Source: JANYHF01 sp963732765
GTDB taxonomy: Bacteria; Pseudomonadota; Alphaproteobacteria; Rhizobiales; Hyphomicrobiaceae
Direction: 5' to 3'
DNA length: 64,000 nt
Assembly: GCA_963732765.1 (NCBI GenBank)
Contig: CAVTAS010000008.1
Coordinates: 620,001-684,000, forward strand
Below are positions 33,669-42,986 of the stretch, piece by piece (the first letter of the stretch is position 1; each line of letters opens with the position of its first letter). The notes under the pieces were generated by a model. The model saw only the letters and a program-made list of their open reading frames with translations, made no database searches and was not told where the DNA came from. The position numbers and the translations under genes were made by a program.

Positions 33669-34073
33669 CTACCGCTTCCCGATCGAGCGGCGCGGCGCAA
33701 GGGCGCTTCGGTCCAGGTCTTCGGTCCGCAGCTGCTGCGTACTCAGGGATGCACCTCGATCGAAGGGAGCAAAGGCGATAGGCCTTCCACTGGATAAATG
33801 ACAAAGACCTGCAATCACCGGGCAGAACGACGGCTTGCGATTGTCTTCGCCTTCCTCGTGCCGGGCGAGCCAGCCATCACATGCGGCATACTGATCACAG
33901 CGCCGACAAGCGTCTGAAGCGGCTCTCAGCGCCGCCTCGTTGGCTGGTTGCAGCAGGACCCGGTAGTCGAGCGGTACGCGCGACAGCAGGTCGCTCAAGC
34001 GAAACGCGCTCTGCAAGTCCTCGCGCATCCTCTGGGGGACGGCCGTCGAAAGATTGATTGCCATGTTGGCCAT
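33669..34073 (-). CDS. Small Cys-rich protein, DUF6455-like
   Basis: A 134-residue protein starting MANMAINLSTAVPQRMREDL, with GGAAGA just upstream of the ATG. A compact cysteine motif, ACRRCDQYAACDGWLARH followed by FCPVIAGLCHL, resembles the small Cys-containing DUF6455 proteins that are common in alphaproteobacteria; the pattern suggests metal or iron-sulphur binding. The last 30 residues are basic and low complexity. It lies downstream of the RTX peroxidase gene on the same strand with 74 bases between, so the two may share a transcript. The family call is from memory of the motif and is moderate. Confidence 0.5.
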   Translation of the reverse strand: MANMAINLSTAVPQRMREDLQSAFRLSDLLSRVPLDYRVLLQPANEAALRAASDACRRCDQYAACDGWLARHEEGEDNRKPSFCPVIAGLCHLSSGRPIAFAPFDRGASLSTQQLRTEDLDRSALAPRRSIGKR

Positions 34074-34147
34074 TGGCGTTCTTCCAATCATCGTTGGTAG
34101 CAAAGGCGGCCATGGCGGTCCTTCGACTACCATGGCCGCAGCAGCAC

Positions 34148-37100
34148 TCAGAAGAAGTCAAAGCTGCTGGTGCTCACGGTCGCATTGGCATTGATGATGC
34201 CGATGAAGGTCAGCTCACCGGCGTCGATGGCGTTGTCGGTGTCGCCATCGGCCTGCACCCATTGCCAGAGGGCGGCGCTGTTGGCGTTGGTGTCGTTGAT
34301 CACCAGCAGCGTGGCTTCTCCATTTGCGGCGGTGATGTTGAACTCCGCGTTGAACTCGGTTGCCACCGCGTTCGCGTTGTCAAGATCATTGCTACCTGCG
34401 CTGCTCACGCCTTCGCTGTTGGCGCCGTTGAGGAACAAGCCCTCGTTCAATCCGTCCAGATTGACAGCGGTATTGCCGCCGTTGGCGCCGTTGCCTGTGA
34501 CGAAGACGAAGTTGTCGTCGTTGGTTCCGTCGTCGAACAGCGTGTTGAGCGCACCACCGAACTCGACGCGGTCGATACCAGTTCCCGTGGCACGGAAGGT
34601 GTTGATCGTGTCACCATACTCAGTTGCGGCGATGAACCGTGCCACATCGACAGCGCCATCGTTGCCGCCCATACTGATCGTATCGGCACCATCGCCGCCG
34701 ATCAAAATGTCTGCACCGTTGCCGCCGTTGAGTACGTCAGCGCCGCCGCCGCCGGTGAGCGTGTTTGCACCACCATTCCCGGTGATGACGTTGGCGACGC
34801 CATTGCCGGTGCCGTTGACGCTGGCGTTGCCAGTGAGCGTCAGGTTCTCGATGTTCGCGAAAGATGCGAGCGAGACAGTTGCCGCGCTCTGCAGCAAGTC
34901 CGTACCGCCACCAACCGCTTCTGTGATGGTGTCGGCTGCGTCGTAGACGTAGGTATCGTTGCCAAGGCCACCAATCAGCAGGTCGGCACCGCCGCCGCCA
35001 TTTAGCACGTTGTTACCGGCATTGCCGGTGATGACGTTGGCCAATGCGTTACCCGTGCCGTCTATGTTGCCGGTACCGGTCAATGTCAGATTTTCGATAA
35101 GTCCGCGCGAGGCGTTGCCGGTCGCTGTGGACGATGTGAGGGTATAGGTGATGGAACTCAGTACCCCGTCGATACCGCCAGCATCGCTTCCGTTAGTGGC
35201 GGTGTTACCGGCATACATGCGCTCATCAACCGTATCGTCGGTGCTCGAGACAACATAGAGATCGTTGCCTGATCCGCCGCGCAGGCCATTGGTTCCGGAG
35301 CCGCCATCCAGGTAGTCGTTGTCGGCGCCACCAGTCAATGTGTCGTTGCCAGTGCCACCATAGATGCGATCGTCGCCAGCAAGGCCGTTCATCGAGTCGT
35401 TGCCACCCAGGCCAAAAATCGCATCACTGTTCGAGGTGCCGTTGCGTGTTCCGGTATTGGCGTTGTTACCGGAGTTGTTTCCGCTTGTCCCAACGATCAG
35501 GTTCCAGTCCTTGGTTACAACTTCCGCGTTGTTGGCTGCGTCGGTGTACGTAGCCTTCTCCCTGACGATCGTTCCGTTTGTCGTATGCACGACGAGGCGT
35601 CCCGCCGCGTCGACGTAGGGGTTGGCGCTGGTATTCGTAGAAATTGCGACGTCGCTGGTTGTCAGCCAGCTGTAGGCGATGCCGGTCGTGACAGCGCCGG
35701 TAGGATTGCTGGCGCTGACGTTGTTGAAATCCAAGAGCGAACTTGCCGGCGACAAGCGGATGGCATTCCCGGAGTTGGAAACGCCGCCTGGGTTCTGCAC
35801 GGCCGTGAACGCGAGCGTACCGTCCGGCCTGATATTGAACAGACTGTCTGGCGTCAGCGTGCCGTCCGCGAACTGGATGTTCTCGACCCCTGAGATGATG
35901 TCCGTGCCATCCGTCGGAATAAGCTGGCCGTTGACGTCCACCGCCTCGGGATCGCGAGTGTCGGTTATCTGATAGGCGGTGATCGTGCCTTGGTTGGCGG
36001 TCGTCACGGTAATTCGTTCGACTGTGTAGTCCGTGCGATTGCCGGTGAACACGACCGTATCTGCGGTGCCATCGGCGCTATTGTCGCCCAGTACGAGGTC
36101 CTTGAAGCGCTCGGTCTTCAGCATTTCGGTGAAGTGCTTCTCAAGCCCCGCGCCGCCGAGCAGGCCGGCGGACAACGCCGATGTTGCTGCGACACGGTTC
36201 GAGGCGCCAGCAAATGCGTCGTAGGTGGTGTAGGTGTCGGCGACGCCCAGCGTTTCATAGCGGCCGATCAGGCTATCGAGCCGGATCGAGTCGCCGACGA
36301 TGAGGTCGTTGCCGCCAGCGCCGCTGAACGTGTCGTTGCCCGAGCCGCCGATCAGCCAGTTGCCGCCCCCGAACAGGTTGGCAGCGCCCGCTGCGTCCAA
36401 GACATCGGTGCCGATCAGCATGTCGTTGTTGCGGGTCGCGACCACGCCTTCCATCTGGAACCAGGCCGGGAACGAGACGGTGCCGTCGATGTTGACCGCC
36501 GGGTTCTGCTGCGTCGTCATATCGGCGGTGACGCCGACCGGGTTCACGTCCCAGTCGCTGAGGTCCATGATATCGAAGCCGGTGTCGACAAAGCCGGTAC
36601 CGCCGATCACTTCGTCGGGGCCGCCGTTGATGGCCTGGGATGGCTTGCCCGGGCGAAGGATATCGTCGCCGGCGTCGCCCTGGACGATGTCCTGGTCGTC
36701 ACTGCCGTAGACGAAGTCGTCGCCGTTGTCGCCGTAGAGATTGTCGCCCGACGAGCCGCCGTCGATGTAGTCGTTGCCGTCGCCGCCGTGCGTGAACGGA
36801 TCGGTGTTGCCGTCGCCAAAGAGCGCGTCGTCACCGGCCCCGCCCGAGAGTTTGTCGACGCCCTCGCCGCCGTAGATGGTGTCGTTGCCCGAGCCGCCGA
36901 CCAGCTGATCGAAGCCGCCGATCTCGGTGCCGGAGCCGAAGCCGTAGATCAGGTCGTTGCCGTCGCCACCATCGACCAGGTCGGCGCCGTCGCCGCTATC
37001 GATGATGTCGTTGCCGGCGCCGCCATAGAGACGGTCGTTGCCGAAGTCGCCGAAGATCTTGTCGTTGCCGCCTTCGCCATAGAACGTGTCGTCGCCACTG

Positions 37101-40100
37101 CGCATGTGCACGAAGTCGGCGTTGGCCGTGCCGACCATGACCTCGTGCGAGTTGGCGCCCGATGTCGGCGTGCCTTCGACCGGGTGGACGGCGTCGGGCG
37201 CGAGGTCGGGCCGGAAGTCGCGGATATACTGCACGCCGCCGACTGTTATCAGCGTGCCATTGGTGTTGATGCTGTTGGTATTGGCGCTGCCGTCGGACCA
37301 GACGCCGAGGGTCGGATTCGCAGCCAAAACGTCGGCATAGGCATGTTCGGCATGATTGCTCTGGATGCCGACTGTATCGACGTCGGCATCGCGACCGAAG
37401 TCGTAGTATTTGTCGGCATACGCCAGGATGCTGCCGTTGAGGTGCTCGAGGCCGGTGTTGCGCTCGACGATGTCCTTGAACTGGCCGTTACCGACCTCTT
37501 CGCTGAACTGCTGACCGAACAGGCGCGTCAGATAGTAGAAGCGGTCGCCGTTGATCAGGCTTTCCATCTGGTTGGTGAACACGAGGTCGAACGTCGAACC
37601 GAGCAGGCCGCCCGGCACGTGCGCCTCGGCCAGACCGCCGAGCCAGGTGTCGATCGCATTGAAGGCGTCGGCGCCGGCGGGAGCGCCAGCCTCGTTGTAC
37701 ATGAAGGCAATCGCCTGATCGGCGGTGTAGCCCATGGCCGCGGTATCGCCCTCGGCTATGCTGCCGTCGAACAGGCCCACCAACGCCTGCGCCTTGGCCA
37801 CATCGCCATCGAAGGCGTAGGCCGCGATGAAGTTCGCCAGCGACGTCGGGTGGATCATGTTGTGGGCGAAGTCGTCCCAGCTCACGTACGTGGTCAGGCC
37901 GACGGCTTCGCGGAACGCGTTCAGATTCGGGATGCCGAAGTCACGGCCGCGCGCGATGTTCATGGCGGCGAGATCGAGCGGCAGGCCGAGCAGGCCCTGG
38001 TTCAGCGCCGGCGTGATGAACTCATCGACCTCGTTCATCTGCTGGTGCGACATGCCGAGTGCGATGGCGGCCGCGCCGGTCTCGGAGTAGAGCGCCGGAT
38101 TGAGGAACGCGCTTTGCAGTGCATAGCTGACGATCTGGCCGGTGAGGCCGTGCGTGGGATCGATGGTGTCGATGGTCTCGCGGATGGTCGAGTGACCGAA
38201 GCGGAACGCCGACTGCGCGAATTCGAGCGAAACAGTCGGATCGACGCCGCTGGAGTAGCCGACCACCTCGAGGATGTGCGGCGTGATGGTGCGGGCGTAC
38301 TGGTCGATGGCGGCGTGTTGATACTCCATTTCGACGATCAGCTTGGCCGCATTGAACATTTTGTCCTGGTCCCAGGCGATGACGTCATCCGTGGTGCCGG
38401 TGCCATTGGCATAGATGTAGTTGCCGTCCGGACGCAGCGTCGTGCCGGTCGTCACCTGCCACTTGTGCAAGCCGTCATGGGTGCCGCTGGCCGCGAACTC
38501 TCTCGCGTCCTCGGCGTAGATTGTATTGATGACGTTCTGGACCTGGAAGTTGTGCTCTTCGTGGAAAACGTGGTGGATCGCGGTGAGGGCGATGTTCTCG
38601 TTCACGCGGCCATCGCCGGCGATGTAGTGGTCGCCGACCGCTGCCATGAGAATTTGGCCGACGGCATCGTGGACGAGACCTGGCGCCGCCGTGATGCTGA
38701 AGTTGGCGAAGTTGACCCAGGGGGCTAACGCACTGGCTCCCGTATACGTGCCATCCGGGAGATTGGGTCCGCCAGCGCCGCCACTAACCACCAGCTCAAT
38801 GCCGCCTGAAACCGATCGGCCGAACGTCAATCCGGGCGTCGCGGTGGCGAGGGTCGACACAGCGGCATCGATCAGCGCGTTGACAGTCGTTGCACCAACG
38901 GCCGCCACATTGTCGAGATGCGCAGCATCGAAGCGCGGGTTCATATCGAGCAACAGCGCCTGACCGGACTCTCCACTGCTCAACGCGCCAGTTACGGCGT
39001 CGCGGTTGCGCAGATTGAGCACGTCCTCCCAGGTCAGGGCGGCGCGGCTGGTGGCAAGGCTGGTGGTATCGGCGACGTGGTCGCGCAGCTCGCTCAGTGT
39101 CGGCAGGGTCTGCTTGGTCATCACGCCGTCGGGGCGCTTCCAGGCGTCCGCCAGCGTGATACCGTCGAACAGCTCCATGCCGGCATGGAACGTTACGTTG
39201 TTGTCGCTCGACACCCACTGGCGCAGCAACTGCGTCATCTGCGCGTCGGAGCCGTAGGTCTGGCTCTGATCGATGAAGGGCGAGGTGTGGTTGATGTAGG
39301 TCGGAGCGCCGTTGGCGTCGACACCGGCGACGGTCGCGCGGCTGATGGTGATCGAGGTGGTGGGCTGGCCATCGGATCCGAGGACGCCATACAGCGGATC
39401 ATCGGTCGCCAAAGCGATCTTGATCTTGGTGCCCTGGCCGCCGGCGCCGAGTTTGTCGAGGCCGTGGTCGAAGAACTGGCCGAAGACGGCGAACCAGCCG
39501 TTGGTCGGCGCGACGCCGGGGTTTTCGGCGCCGATGAAAATCTCGTTGCTGCCGGGCGTGCCAGCGGTTTTCTGGAAGTCCCTGTGTCCGCCGTTCGCAA
39601 GCAGCGTGGCGTAGTCGGTGACGACCGCGGCGCCTTCTACCAGCGTGGCGATATCGATCCCTGTGCCGACGATCAGATCGCGGTAGACGGTATCGCTGGC
39701 ATACTGCGCCGGATCCCAGTTGACGATATGTTTGCTGGCGTCGAGCAGCGGGGTCGCGCCGCCGGTGGTGATGGTCTTGCTGATCATGCGCGGCGTGTAG
39801 TCGACGACGGTGGCCTGGGTGACGTGCCCGAACTGGCCATTGCCGAGGCTGATATCGGTGGTGGCCATGTTGCCGTCGTTCAGGGCTCCGTCAACGGCGA
39901 CGGTGGTCATGTAATTGCTGGCGGGAGTCGAGAGGCTGGGGGCAAAGGCCTTGTCGCCGTAGAAGATGCCGGCATCATCGATCCCGGGGTTCGTATCGGC
40001 CAGCGGCTTCACGTAGTCGAGGAAATTCGCTCCGACAGTGCGCGTAAACGGCTGGTCGACCGCGCCATAAGCGGAATTGACCTGCAGCAGGTTGTTGTTC

Positions 40101-40384
40101 AGCCCAGAGACATCGCGCAGGCCGGACAGATCCGTTGTCGAGACGTAGGAGGTTCCCAGCGTCGCGTAGAAATTGCCGGGGGTCAGCGTCACGCCTTTGT
40201 AAGTGTAGGGGCCAGCGCCCGCCGGGTCCCAGATGACGTTGCCGTGGCCGTCATAAACGGCGCCGGCGCCATCCCAGTTGATGATGGCGTTGCCGTCGGC
40301 ATCGAAAAGCGGGACGAAATTGACCTGCGAGAGGATGAATTCGAGGTCGGAGTGATTGAGAACGAAGGGCTTCAAGACGGCCAT
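34148..40384 (-). CDS. Secreted RTX heme peroxidase, 2,078 residues
   Basis: Large calcium-binding exoprotein with an animal-type heme peroxidase domain. Start ATG 40384 (GGGAG upstream) gives MAVLKPFVLNHSDLEFILSQ with no Sec signal. Peroxidase motifs: WFAVFGQFFDHGLDKLG with the distal-site His (about residue 305), ALTAIHHVFHEEHNFQVQNV (about 600), and MNIARGRDFGIPNLNAF (about 810). From about residue 1090 come RTX nonapeptides (GGAGNDIIDSGDGADLVDGG). A spacer domain, a second RTX block (about 1650-1720), a third (about 1800-1900) and a conserved C-terminal domain ending in SFDFF follow. RTX proteins are normally exported by a type I system through an uncleaved C-terminal signal; no such transporter is in this window. 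The upstream two-component pair is a possible regulator. A degraded paralogue lies at 7090-10935. Confidence 0.92.
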   Translation of the reverse strand: MAVLKPFVLNHSDLEFILSQVNFVPLFDADGNAIINWDGAGAVYDGHGNVIWDPAGAGPYTYKGVTLTPGNFYATLGTSYVSTTDLSGLRDVSGLNNNLLQVNSAYGAVDQPFTRTVGANFLDYVKPLADTNPGIDDAGIFYGDKAFAPSLSTPASNYMTTVAVDGALNDGNMATTDISLGNGQFGHVTQATVVDYTPRMISKTITTGGATPLLDASKHIVNWDPAQYASDTVYRDLIVGTGIDIATLVEGAAVVTDYATLLANGGHRDFQKTAGTPGSNEIFIGAENPGVAPTNGWFAVFGQFFDHGLDKLGAGGQGTKIKIALATDDPLYGVLGSDGQPTTSITISRATVAGVDANGAPTYINHTSPFIDQSQTYGSDAQMTQLLRQWVSSDNNVTFHAGMELFDGITLADAWKRPDGVMTKQTLPTLSELRDHVADTTSLATSRAALTWEDVLNLRNRDAVTGALSSGESGQALLLDMNPRFDAAHLDNVAAVGATTVNALIDAAVSTLATATPGLTFGRSVSGGIELVVSGGAGGPNLPDGTYTGASALAPWVNFANFSITAAPGLVHDAVGQILMAAVGDHYIAGDGRVNENIALTAIHHVFHEEHNFQVQNVINTIYAEDAREFAASGTHDGLHKWQVTTGTTLRPDGNYIYANGTGTTDDVIAWDQDKMFNAAKLIVEMEYQHAAIDQYARTITPHILEVVGYSSGVDPTVSLEFAQSAFRFGHSTIRETIDTIDPTHGLTGQIVSYALQSAFLNPALYSETGAAAIALGMSHQQMNEVDEFITPALNQGLLGLPLDLAAMNIARGRDFGIPNLNAFREAVGLTTYVSWDDFAHNMIHPTSLANFIAAYAFDGDVAKAQALVGLFDGSIAEGDTAAMGYTADQAIAFMYNEAGAPAGADAFNAIDTWLGGLAEAHVPGGLLGSTFDLVFTNQMESLINGDRFYYLTRLFGQQFSEEVGNGQFKDIVERNTGLEHLNGSILAYADKYYDFGRDADVDTVGIQSNHAEHAYADVLAANPTLGVWSDGSANTNSINTNGTLITVGGVQYIRDFRPDLAPDAVHPVEGTPTSGANSHEVMVGTANADFVHMRSGDDTFYGEGGNDKIFGDFGNDRLYGGAGNDIIDSGDGADLVDGGDGNDLIYGFGSGTEIGGFDQLVGGSGNDTIYGGEGVDKLSGGAGDDALFGDGNTDPFTHGGDGNDYIDGGSSGDNLYGDNGDDFVYGSDDQDIVQGDAGDDILRPGKPSQAINGGPDEVIGGTGFVDTGFDIMDLSDWDVNPVGVTADMTTQQNPAVNIDGTVSFPAWFQMEGVVATRNNDMLIGTDVLDAAGAANLFGGGNWLIGGSGNDTFSGAGGNDLIVGDSIRLDSLIGRYETLGVADTYTTYDAFAGASNRVAATSALSAGLLGGAGLEKHFTEMLKTERFKDLVLGDNSADGTADTVVFTGNRTDYTVERITVTTANQGTITAYQITDTRDPEAVDVNGQLIPTDGTDIISGVENIQFADGTLTPDSLFNIRPDGTLAFTAVQNPGGVSNSGNAIRLSPASSLLDFNNVSASNPTGAVTTGIAYSWLTTSDVAISTNTSANPYVDAAGRLVVHTTNGTIVREKATYTDAANNAEVVTKDWNLIVGTSGNNSGNNANTGTRNGTSNSDAIFGLGGNDSMNGLAGDDRIYGGTGNDTLTGGADNDYLDGGSGTNGLRGGSGNDLYVVSSTDDTVDERMYAGNTATNGSDAGGIDGVLSSITYTLTSSTATGNASRGLIENLTLTGTGNIDGTGNALANVITGNAGNNVLNGGGGADLLIGGLGNDTYVYDAADTITEAVGGGTDLLQSAATVSLASFANIENLTLTGNASVNGTGNGVANVITGNGGANTLTGGGGADVLNGGNGADILIGGDGADTISMGGNDGAVDVARFIAATEYGDTINTFRATGTGIDRVEFGGALNTLFDDGTNDDNFVFVTGNGANGGNTAVNLDGLNEGLFLNGANSEGVSSAGSNDLDNANAVATEFNAEFNITAANGEATLLVINDTNANSAALWQWVQADGDTDNAIDAGELTFIGIINANATVSTSSFDFF

Positions 40385-40885
40385 GGCGACGATACTCCCA
40401 CTTACAAGAATTGGCTCTCCTTCGCCGGCGACGGGTGTCAGCGGCGTTGCGGCCGTAGCCGCCGACGTGTGGTTCATAGTGTGGGGCGCAGCGCTTCGAT
40501 TGCCCCCAACGGCACTCGCGTGCCGCGACCATTCGTGTGAGGGGCAGGCGTCTCGATCACTCAATCCCGAGCTGTTACACGGCTAATTGAAGTGGCATCG
40601 AAATAGTGCTGTCCCGAATAGGCACGAATTGATAGGCAATTTTTGCCTGAGGTATAACACTTAGTCACCAGACTTCGCTGAATAAGGTTAGCGCGCGTGC
40701 AGAATCGGGACGCACAGCCAGCTGTGGGAAGCGGAGTGCCACGGTTTGCCGGTACGACCGGTGGCGGGTCTGCGGGCTGAACACACGGGGCCACGGCAGG
40801 CCAATGCCGCAATGCGTTGCACACCCCGGAGCCGGTCGGCCGGGCAGCATGCAGCGGTGATGTCAGGGTGTTAGGCGCTCAAGTA
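40385..40885. other. Intergenic region upstream of the RTX peroxidase
   Basis: About 500 bases between the response-regulator stop codon and the RTX peroxidase start, both minus strand. It should carry the peroxidase promoter. It includes an AT-richer patch near 40600-40690. I saw no gene, clear terminator or operator. Confidence 0.5.
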
Positions 40886-41551
40886 TTATACTCGGTCAGC
40901 CTTGCCGGTACCGCGTGCGAGCAGCGCGGCCTCGGTTCGGTTGCGCACGCCGAGCTTGTGCAACAGAGGCGTCATGTAATGCTTGACGGTATTCTCGCTG
41001 AGCCCGATCCGCTCGGCGATGTCCAGATTGCTGAGGCCTTCGGCGACGAGATCCAGTATTTCCTTTTCGCGCGCCGTGAGGTTCGGCAGTGCCTCCGCTG
41101 GGAACTGTGACGCCATGCCGTGTGAGTGATCGCCCTCGCCGGCAATCAACCGTGCGGCCAAAGCGGAACTGATGCAACGCTCACCTCTCAGAACTGCGCG
41201 GGCCGAAGCGACCAGCTCGTTGCTCGCGACCCCTTTGGAAACGTAGCCCAACGCTCCCGCCTGCAGGGCGGTCCTCACGACGACGAGATCTTCTCGTATC
41301 GACAGCATTACGATCCGGGCGCTTGACTGCTCACTGCGGATCGTGCGGGCAGCCTCGATGCCGCCGCCAGGCATGGTGACATCGAGAATCATGATGTCGG
41401 GCTTAAAATCGCGCGCAATGCGGACCGCGTCATCGGCCGACGCGCCCTCCGCCACAACCGTGAAATCACCTTCCTCCGCGAACGTCTGCACGATGCCTTT
41501 GCGGACCACAGGATGATCATCGACAATCGCGATGGTGATAGGTCTATTCAT
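40886..41551 (-). CDS. NarL/LuxR-type response regulator
   Basis: A 221-residue DNA-binding response regulator. The receiver domain begins ITIAIVDDHPVVRKGIVQTF, carries the phospho-Asp in DIMILDVTMPGGG and the conserved Lys in ALGYVSKGVAS. The C-terminal GerE helix-turn-helix is LTAREKEILDLVAEGLSNLD and AERIGLSENTVKHYMTPLLH. ATG 41551 overlaps the end of the kinase gene by eight bases, so the two are translationally coupled. The target is unknown; the RTX peroxidase next downstream is a candidate by position only. Confidence 0.93.
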   Translation of the reverse strand: MNRPITIAIVDDHPVVRKGIVQTFAEEGDFTVVAEGASADDAVRIARDFKPDIMILDVTMPGGGIEAARTIRSEQSSARIVMLSIREDLVVVRTALQAGALGYVSKGVASNELVASARAVLRGERCISSALAARLIAGEGDHSHGMASQFPAEALPNLTAREKEILDLVAEGLSNLDIAERIGLSENTVKHYMTPLLHKLGVRNRTEAALLARGTGKADRV

Positions 41552-42563
41552 CGCTCGCCGCTCTGTTTTCGAATGTTGCAATCAATCGCGTGCCGGAGTC
41601 GGACTTCGCGGTTATGGCGAGTGTCCCGCCAATGGCTTCGATGCGCGCCTTCATGCCGGTCAAGCCCAAGCCTTTGCGTGCTGTCTTCTGATTGAGGCCG
41701 GGGCCACTGTCGGCGACGCTGATGACGAGCCGTTCGCCACCGGCAGCGACAACTCGTTGCCCCGCTGCATTCGCGTGCCGGTAGGCGTTGGTCAAGCCTT
41801 CCTGGACGAACCGATAGGCGCAGATCTTAAGCGCATGGGGCGTCGATGCCGGCAGTTCGTCGATCGTCACTAGCACTTTGGTGCCTGTGCGCTCCTCGTG
41901 CAACGCAACCGCGAGCAGGATGGTCTGCGCCAGCGACGCGGTCTCCAGGTGTGGCAACGAAAGTCCGGACGAGATGGTGCGGACCTCGCTCAACGCATCG
42001 GAAAGGGCAGTGCTGATCTGCTGGTGCAGGTCCTCACCCTTGCGTGGCGCCCCCTCGTCGAGCCGCAAGTTGAGCTTGTTGAGCCGAAGCAGCGCGAAGG
42101 CCAACAACTGGGCCGGGCCGTCGTGCAGGTCGGCGCCAATCCTCTGCAGGACTTGCTCATTGATTTCAGCGACACTGCGGTTCGAAAGCTGCAGATTGCG
42201 GTGCAGTTCTTCGTTCTGGCCGAGCAGCTGCCGCAGTTCAGCGAGCGCACACTCCAGCTTGCTCGCCTGCCCGGTTTGAACATGCACTCTGTCTGCCAGC
42301 GCAGCGCGCGCCTCGTTCGCACTGCGCACGAACGGCTCGACCACCCAGCGGTAGATCAGTGGGCTCGAGATAAGGGTGAGCGAGGTCGAGTCGATCAGAG
42401 CTTCCTGAATCACGCTCCAGCTGAACTGCCACCGCGACAGCGTCGCCATGATCAGCAGTTCTACTGTGAAGATAATCACGGCGATGCGACTAACCAGTAT
42501 CAGCACATCGCTGGCGTGGGGCGCTCTCAGCCAGGCGCGGACGCTCGTGAGCCCAGCAGACAT
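41544..42563 (-). CDS. Membrane sensor histidine kinase, NarX/HisKA_3 type
   Basis: A 339-residue kinase paired with the NarL-type regulator. The N-terminal part has hydrophobic segments (VLILVSRIAVIIFTVELLIM and LTLISSPLIYRWVV) with little periplasmic sequence, so the signal is probably sensed in or near the membrane. A coiled region with VHVQTGQASKLECALAELRQ leads to the phosphoacceptor RIGADLHDGPAQLLAFALLR. The ATPase domain ends in GLNQKTARKGLGLTGMKARI. No PAS or GAF domain is evident. The stimulus is unknown. Confidence 0.92.
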   Translation of the reverse strand: MSAGLTSVRAWLRAPHASDVLILVSRIAVIIFTVELLIMATLSRWQFSWSVIQEALIDSTSLTLISSPLIYRWVVEPFVRSANEARAALADRVHVQTGQASKLECALAELRQLLGQNEELHRNLQLSNRSVAEINEQVLQRIGADLHDGPAQLLAFALLRLNKLNLRLDEGAPRKGEDLHQQISTALSDALSEVRTISSGLSLPHLETASLAQTILLAVALHEERTGTKVLVTIDELPASTPHALKICAYRFVQEGLTNAYRHANAAGQRVVAAGGERLVISVADSGPGLNQKTARKGLGLTGMKARIEAIGGTLAITAKSDSGTRLIATFENRAASDE

Positions 42564-42986
42564 TGCGGTGTACCGTCATCGATGCTTCGTTGGCCCTTCT
42601 AAGCACACTTGTAGCATGAGAAAGATTAACACCTCAGCCAATCACCAAAGTAGGTAAGTGACCAGACAGTGGTGATCCCGTGGCTGCGGATCGGTCAGCA
42701 TTGTCGATAGCGTTGGTCGCGGAGCGTCCAGCCCCTCGCCACGCGACCGCAACCCCGGTGCCGCATCGCGTTGCGTTGTCGGCTGCCTCACGTGGCCGAT
42801 GCAAGTCATCCACAGTTGATCGCGGCCTGCGATCCAGCCGCTGACGCCCGCTCCCAAAATTACCTCATTTACTTCGTCCAACGAGCACTGACGGTCGTCG
42901 TCGGTTTGCACCCCGTCTCGGGCGCATCGAGCGCGGTGCCCGCAGTGGGGGCCATGTCCGGCCGGTTCAGTGGTTGCGTGAGTGGC
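42564..42986. other. Divergent intergenic region
   Basis: About 420 bases between the divergent kinase and hydrolase genes. A frame in phase with the hydrolase is open across part of it, but has no good start or signal. I see nothing else. Confidence 0.4.

Noticed and set aside
35990..40540. Long open frames on the plus strand (for example 35990-38728 and 38918-40540) opposite the RTX peroxidase
   Set aside because: They lie antisense to repeat-rich G+C-rich coding sequence, have shadow-type composition and no family signal. The minus-strand protein has clear peroxidase and RTX motifs.
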